Shown one piece after another: positions 60,589 to 64,000 of a DNA stretch of 64,000 nucleotides. A model generated the notes under the pieces. That model was not told the DNA's origin and did no database searches. It worked only from the letters and a program-made list of their open reading frames with translations. This DNA is from Perkinsus olseni (Eukaryota > Perkinsozoa > Perkinsida > Perkinsidae), in assembly GCA_013115135.1 (NCBI GenBank), contig JABANP010000068.1, positions 108,780 through 172,779 of the forward strand. The letters are read 5' to 3'. The translations under genes were made by a program, and so were the position numbers. The first letter of the stretch is position 1, and each line of letters opens with the position of its first letter.

Positions 60589-61832
60589 TCACAACGGGAA
60601 GATCACGGAGAACAGAGTCAGCACTGTTACCACAGCCGTCGTCGATTGGGTAAACGCCGAGCTCTGAAAGACAAGATTATCGAGGACCTGACTGCATCAC
60701 AGCCCATCACTGATCGTACCTTGGGCGTGGTCCGCGTTGAATTGGCAGGCGCGATCTCCTGCATGGGATATGTACCGGCAACCTGGCACAACAATAGCGT
60801 GGCTACGCGAAAGTCTCGTCGCCAGCATTCACCCATTTGCGAGGCACGTACCTTCGGCTCCGTCTCATCCACTTCATCTTCCTCTGTCACGTCCACCTCC
60901 CCGTCGTCGTTTGCTTGCGGATCGTGGGGCTTCACTGTGACTTCCTGCGCAGTCTGTGTGGGACTAGTCTGCTCCTGCGTGCTCGTAGACGAGGGTGCAG
61001 GCCGCTGAGTCGGCTGCGTCGTGATGCTAATGCTTTCTTCGGAGCCCGTAACTTCAGCCGTCGTAATAGTCGGCGTTCTCTCGCTAATTGGCTCCACAGT
61101 CGGAGTGCTCGATTCGCCTGTTGGGGCTCCCGTCGTTTCAACGGTGGGAGAAGCTGCCTGAGTCTCTTCTCCGTCTGGCAAACAGTCGGAGTACTTGATC
61201 GGATAGCCCCAAAAGATCTGCTGGATATCTTACCTTCTGAATACTCCTTAGATCCCCCGCTGGCGACAGTGCCGCGAGTTTGCTCCTCGTCTTGTTGTCT
61301 CCATTTTCCAGAGCGGACTGCCACAAAAGGACAACTATAACTGGGTGCTCAAGCTCACATAGCGTGCCCACTATGAACTGATGGAAGAGCGAGGAGAAGG
61401 GATCCTCACGACTTACAATAGTTGGCATCGCACATAGTCTTTCTGGCCCAGTCAAGTGACTTTCCCGGAAGGAATCCGACGGCGCGGAAGTATCGAATGC
61501 ACCACTCCTTGTTGTGAGGGCCGGGGATGTTCAGGTCTTTGGAAACGTAGCTGATGGTCCGGAAGGAGTTGAAGCCTTTGCGGTCACAATTGGTGATGAC
61601 ATAATTCCTGGGTCTTATCATTATCTTCACGGTCTCAGTCGTACCGAGATCGCAACGGTCATGGTAGGCGAGGTAGGATGCTTGTTCTTCCCATGTCATA
61701 CCCGGCCTTACCGAAATTTCCGAAGTCCTAAAGGAGGACGTGAAGAACCCTGGGTGAGCATTGAGTGACGTACCAGGCCCAGGTCCGAATGGGGAGGAGC
61801 GCGGTGACGATGAAGAGGCCTGATGATGCCAT
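60589..61832 (-). CDS. secreted Ser/Thr-rich protein with predicted GPI anchor
   Basis: ATG 61832 opens a signal peptide (MASSGLFIVTALLPIRTWAW). The next exon reads SEISVRPGMTWEEQ, YLAYHDRCDLGTTETV, VITNCDRKGF and WCIRYFRAVGFLPGKSLDW, with DANYC at its end. Then IFWGYPIKYSDCLPDGEETQ leads into a mucin-like Ser/Thr/Pro/Glu region, an acidic stretch (EVDVTEEDEVDETEPK), and VAGTYPMQEIAPANSTRTTPK. The last exon ends SAFTQSTTAVVTVLTLFSVI, a hydrophobic tail a few residues from the TGA at 60589, the form of a GPI-attachment signal. The last junctions are in-phase GT-AG introns; the one after the signal peptide is uncertain. Probably a surface glycoprotein; no family recognised. Confidence 0.6.
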
Positions 61833-62880
61833 TAAGAAATGGATGAAAAAATAGCCTGTTAACGTATGAAGTACTCTTCTAAGATCACAGGAGCTCGGGT
61901 TTGGGCCAGCCCAGGCGAGCCACATCGCAAATGCTGATCCATCCAGCGAATTGGTGGAGCTTCCGTTGATCTCATCCGTTCGGAACTATTAGCAGTAACC
62001 CCATGAGAAACAGCAATAGCGCGAATGATCTTCAGTGGGTTCGATGACAGCGGTCGGATAACATGCGGCGGATATGCGGGTCGCCGGAAGCACAAGGCGT
62101 GTTGCAGGAGATCCCATCGCCGGTGTGTCGCCAGTGATTGACGAACGCAGAAGATCTAGGACTTACGAAACAGAAGTAGCCATCAAGTAACGTCATGCGG
62201 GCCGCTGTGGCACATTGAGTCGCAAAAGTACACGGCCGAATCCGACGAGCAAAGAAAAACGTCATGTGTTGATCTCCACAACATCTAGCTGTCGGCGACC
62301 ACGTCGTTCTGAATCGGGTCCTGAGGTGGTGAAGCAAGTAAACTCGGCGCTTCTACTCAGTTTACGATGATTTCATCGGCATCCTCTCCAACGACTTCAT
62401 TCAGTGCGCGATCTCTGCGACCGGTCATGGATTACGGACTCGCCCATTAGAGAGCGCTAGCCCGGTGCTCGAAATACACACAACTTTCAATCTCGTGCGC
62501 TCTCGAACGGGCATCGCCTCCGTGGAGTTTCTTACATCGTGCATCATTCCTGCATCCTCTGTGCTTTCGGAGCATCCCGAACTCGTATAACTCAGCACCG
62601 AGGAATCTGCTGGACCGACGATCGCCAATGGTACACGTAGGAACACATCAGAACAGAGGTCGCTATGATCGTTTCCGACGCCTCGTGGGGAAGACAACAG
62701 CCTAAGCTTCAGGGTTCATACCAATGTTGCACTCGTAAGGCTGACCGGGCGGGTGCTCGCCGGAGTTGCACGATTTCCTTTTGGTTGAACCCCGATTCCG
62801 CATTTTGTGCAACGCATCCCTTCGACTCATAACGAGGTTCGTCGAGGATGCCACTAGCTCGGTCGAAGTCCCTAGCGCGA
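61833..62880. other. region without a supported gene
   Basis: Contains the presumed promoter of the GPI-anchored protein gene at its left end. Short minus-strand frames near 62.0-62.7 kb have unremarkable composition and no ATG in good context; they may be remnants of the same decayed gene as the adjacent coiled-coil pseudogene. Confidence 0.4.
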
Positions 62881-63262
62881 AGACGTCACACATCACCTCG
62901 AGCTTGTCGCGGAATGGTGCAACTGTTGGATCTCCTCCAGTATGGCCGTCCGCTCCTTCTCACACTGTGTGAGTCTATTCTCCATCGAGCAGAGCTTCTC
63001 ACTCAACCCATCGCGTTGCGCTTCTTTATCGGTCAATTGAAGGCCTACATGTTCCAGCAGGGAACGAGCATCTCGCATATCGGCATCAGCCCTTCACGAG
63101 CTCACGAAGCTCCTACTCTTGCCGTTTCAACTGGTCAAGTTCGCTCTGCAACTCTACTAGGGAATCCCGCATCTTTTCTGCTTCCATCAGCTACTGCTTG
63201 GTGTTGGAGAATCTCTCCAACTCCTTAACGACTTGCAACTTATCAACTACCTGAGCACTGGT
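62881..63262 (-). pseudogene. decayed coiled-coil protein gene
   Basis: On the minus strand a coiled-coil sequence can be followed in order: VVDKLQVVKELERFSNTKQ, LMEAEKMRDSLVELQSELDQ, ELRELVK, MRDARSLLEHVGLQL, RDGLSEKLCSMENRLTQCEK and ERTAILEEIQQLH. It is interrupted by two in-frame TAG codons (after NTKQ and after KRQE) and one frame shift before DMRDARS. The heptad pattern continues across the interruptions, so the sequence was coding. Neither end is found. It is either a pseudogene or a gene with reassigned or read-through TAG; the shift favours the former. Confidence 0.55.
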
Positions 63263-63553
63263 CTAACGGCTGCAACACGTTTGTATCTCCGACCTCCGTT
63301 AACTGCCTATCCGCGTCTCTATACTCAACATGCGCGGCTTCTTCCTCTCGGCAAAGACTTTTCCGATCACTGAGGCGATAGAGCGAAGCAACAACCTGTA
63401 ATGGAGATGATGCAACAGTTAAGAAAAAGAGACCACTGTGCCACCTGGCAGCAGCTACCGCGCCTTTATGTGGCAATCGTTGTATCATGTTGTGGCGTAG
63501 TGGCCTCATTGTTTCATGAGCGTGGCGGCTTCGCTAATGAATGGTGGCCATTC

Positions 63554-63596
63554 ACATGCAAGAATGAGGCCATTCAATGGCCTCATTTTTGCATGT
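63554..63596. repeat. 43-nt near-perfect hairpin
   Basis: acatgcaagaatgaggccatt and its complement meet at a single C, with one mismatch in 21 base pairs. A smaller gaatgg/ccattc inverted repeat lies just upstream. Lies between the coiled-coil pseudogene and the duplicated RCC1 tail. The one-base centre resembles the 52937-52981 palindrome, but the sequences are unrelated. Confidence 0.85.
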
Positions 63597-63677
63597 TGCT
63601 TTTTCTTGTTACAAGCGGTATGGATAGAGTAAAGCCTCCCATCGGGGCAACCACAACACAAGCTTGCCTTTGCTTTT

Positions 63678-63990
63678 GGTCAACTTATTGGAGGTTTCGT
63701 TGAGGATGTGTCGCTACCGTGGCCGTAAGAGCTCCCTATGCATGGAGGAGACGACTCTTTCAGTTGAAAAACAGGAAGCTTAAATATTCTGTTGCACACG
63801 AGCTAGGAAAGGAAGATACAGCTTACATGCTCCCCAAAACTCTCCTTGCGTTCGGCTGCACTACACAGTTAACTCCTCGAGTTGTCGTATTTCTTTCAGT
63901 AGCAATTAATATTGTAACATGCCCGTTTGAAGGGAGGTTCGTGTCTGCCAAGGGTCAAGCGACAGAAGTACAAGAAGTATATGCTTGAGC
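63678..63990 (+). pseudogene. duplicated 3' end of the RCC1 gene
   Basis: Sequence from ggtcaactt onward matches the last 90 coding bases and the 3' flank of the RCC1 gene (59352-59612), with roughly four of five bases shared by eye. The coding part keeps GFVEDVS-LPWP but meets a TAA at 63726-63728 where the gene has a Leu codon; the original stop is also kept. No RCC1 sequence precedes it, so the break falls inside the last blade. After the cccgtttga block it skips about 230 bases present in the other copy and resumes with agaagtacaagaagtat. Confidence 0.75.
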
Positions 63991-64000
63991 ATGCTACGAG

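Overview
The window is nuclear DNA of a unicellular eukaryote. Most genes are split by very short GT-AG introns; those I could place are about 40-50 nt. There is a eukaryotic tRNA-Gln, and the proteins are eukaryotic types (HECT ligase, ArfGAP, MetAP2, arginine methyltransferase, SPATA4-like ciliary domain, mitochondrial OSCP). Intron style, the secreted Cys-domain/Thr-repeat proteins and the two-RRM protein suggest an alveolate, most likely Perkinsus. The genus is inference; no organism marker was tested.

Layout. 1-10.3 kb (minus strand): a tandem array of three secreted Cys-domain/Thr-repeat proteins. Copies 2 and 3 share flanks and each lies downstream of an FkbM-methyltransferase-like sequence, a relic near 5 kb and a fuller but damaged copy at 8.5-10.2 kb. 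10.3-20 kb (minus): a MYND zinc-finger protein and two tandem copies of a multipass membrane metallophosphoesterase. 20-37 kb (minus): adenylyl-cyclase-like protein, HERC-type RCC1+HECT ubiquitin ligase, a membrane/coiled-coil protein, a nucleotide-sugar transporter, an LRR protein, a NudCD2-like CS-domain protein and methionine aminopeptidase 2. 37-45 kb (mixed): a proline-rich protein whose first intron carries a 685-bp inverted-repeat element, a small Cys-rich protein, the mitochondrial ATP synthase OSCP subunit (minus) and an ArfGAP. 45-60 kb (plus): SPATA4-like protein, dual-specificity phosphatase with gelsolin-like flanks and an antisense tRNA-Gln in an intron, intronless two-RRM protein, CARM1-like methyltransferase, and intronless RCC1-repeat protein. 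60-64 kb: a predicted GPI-anchored Ser/Thr-rich protein (minus), a coiled-coil pseudogene, a long hairpin, and a duplicated fragment of the RCC1 gene's 3' end.

Many otherwise well conserved genes contain isolated frame breaks, often in short homopolymers. These may be assembly indels. The first gene and the FkbM-like and coiled-coil sequences look damaged beyond that. The neighbours do not form one pathway. The only clear functional clustering is secreted or secretory-pathway genes at the left end (Cys/Thr-repeat proteins with FkbM-like methyltransferases). For spliced genes the coordinates give the outer limits of the coding region, with introns included.
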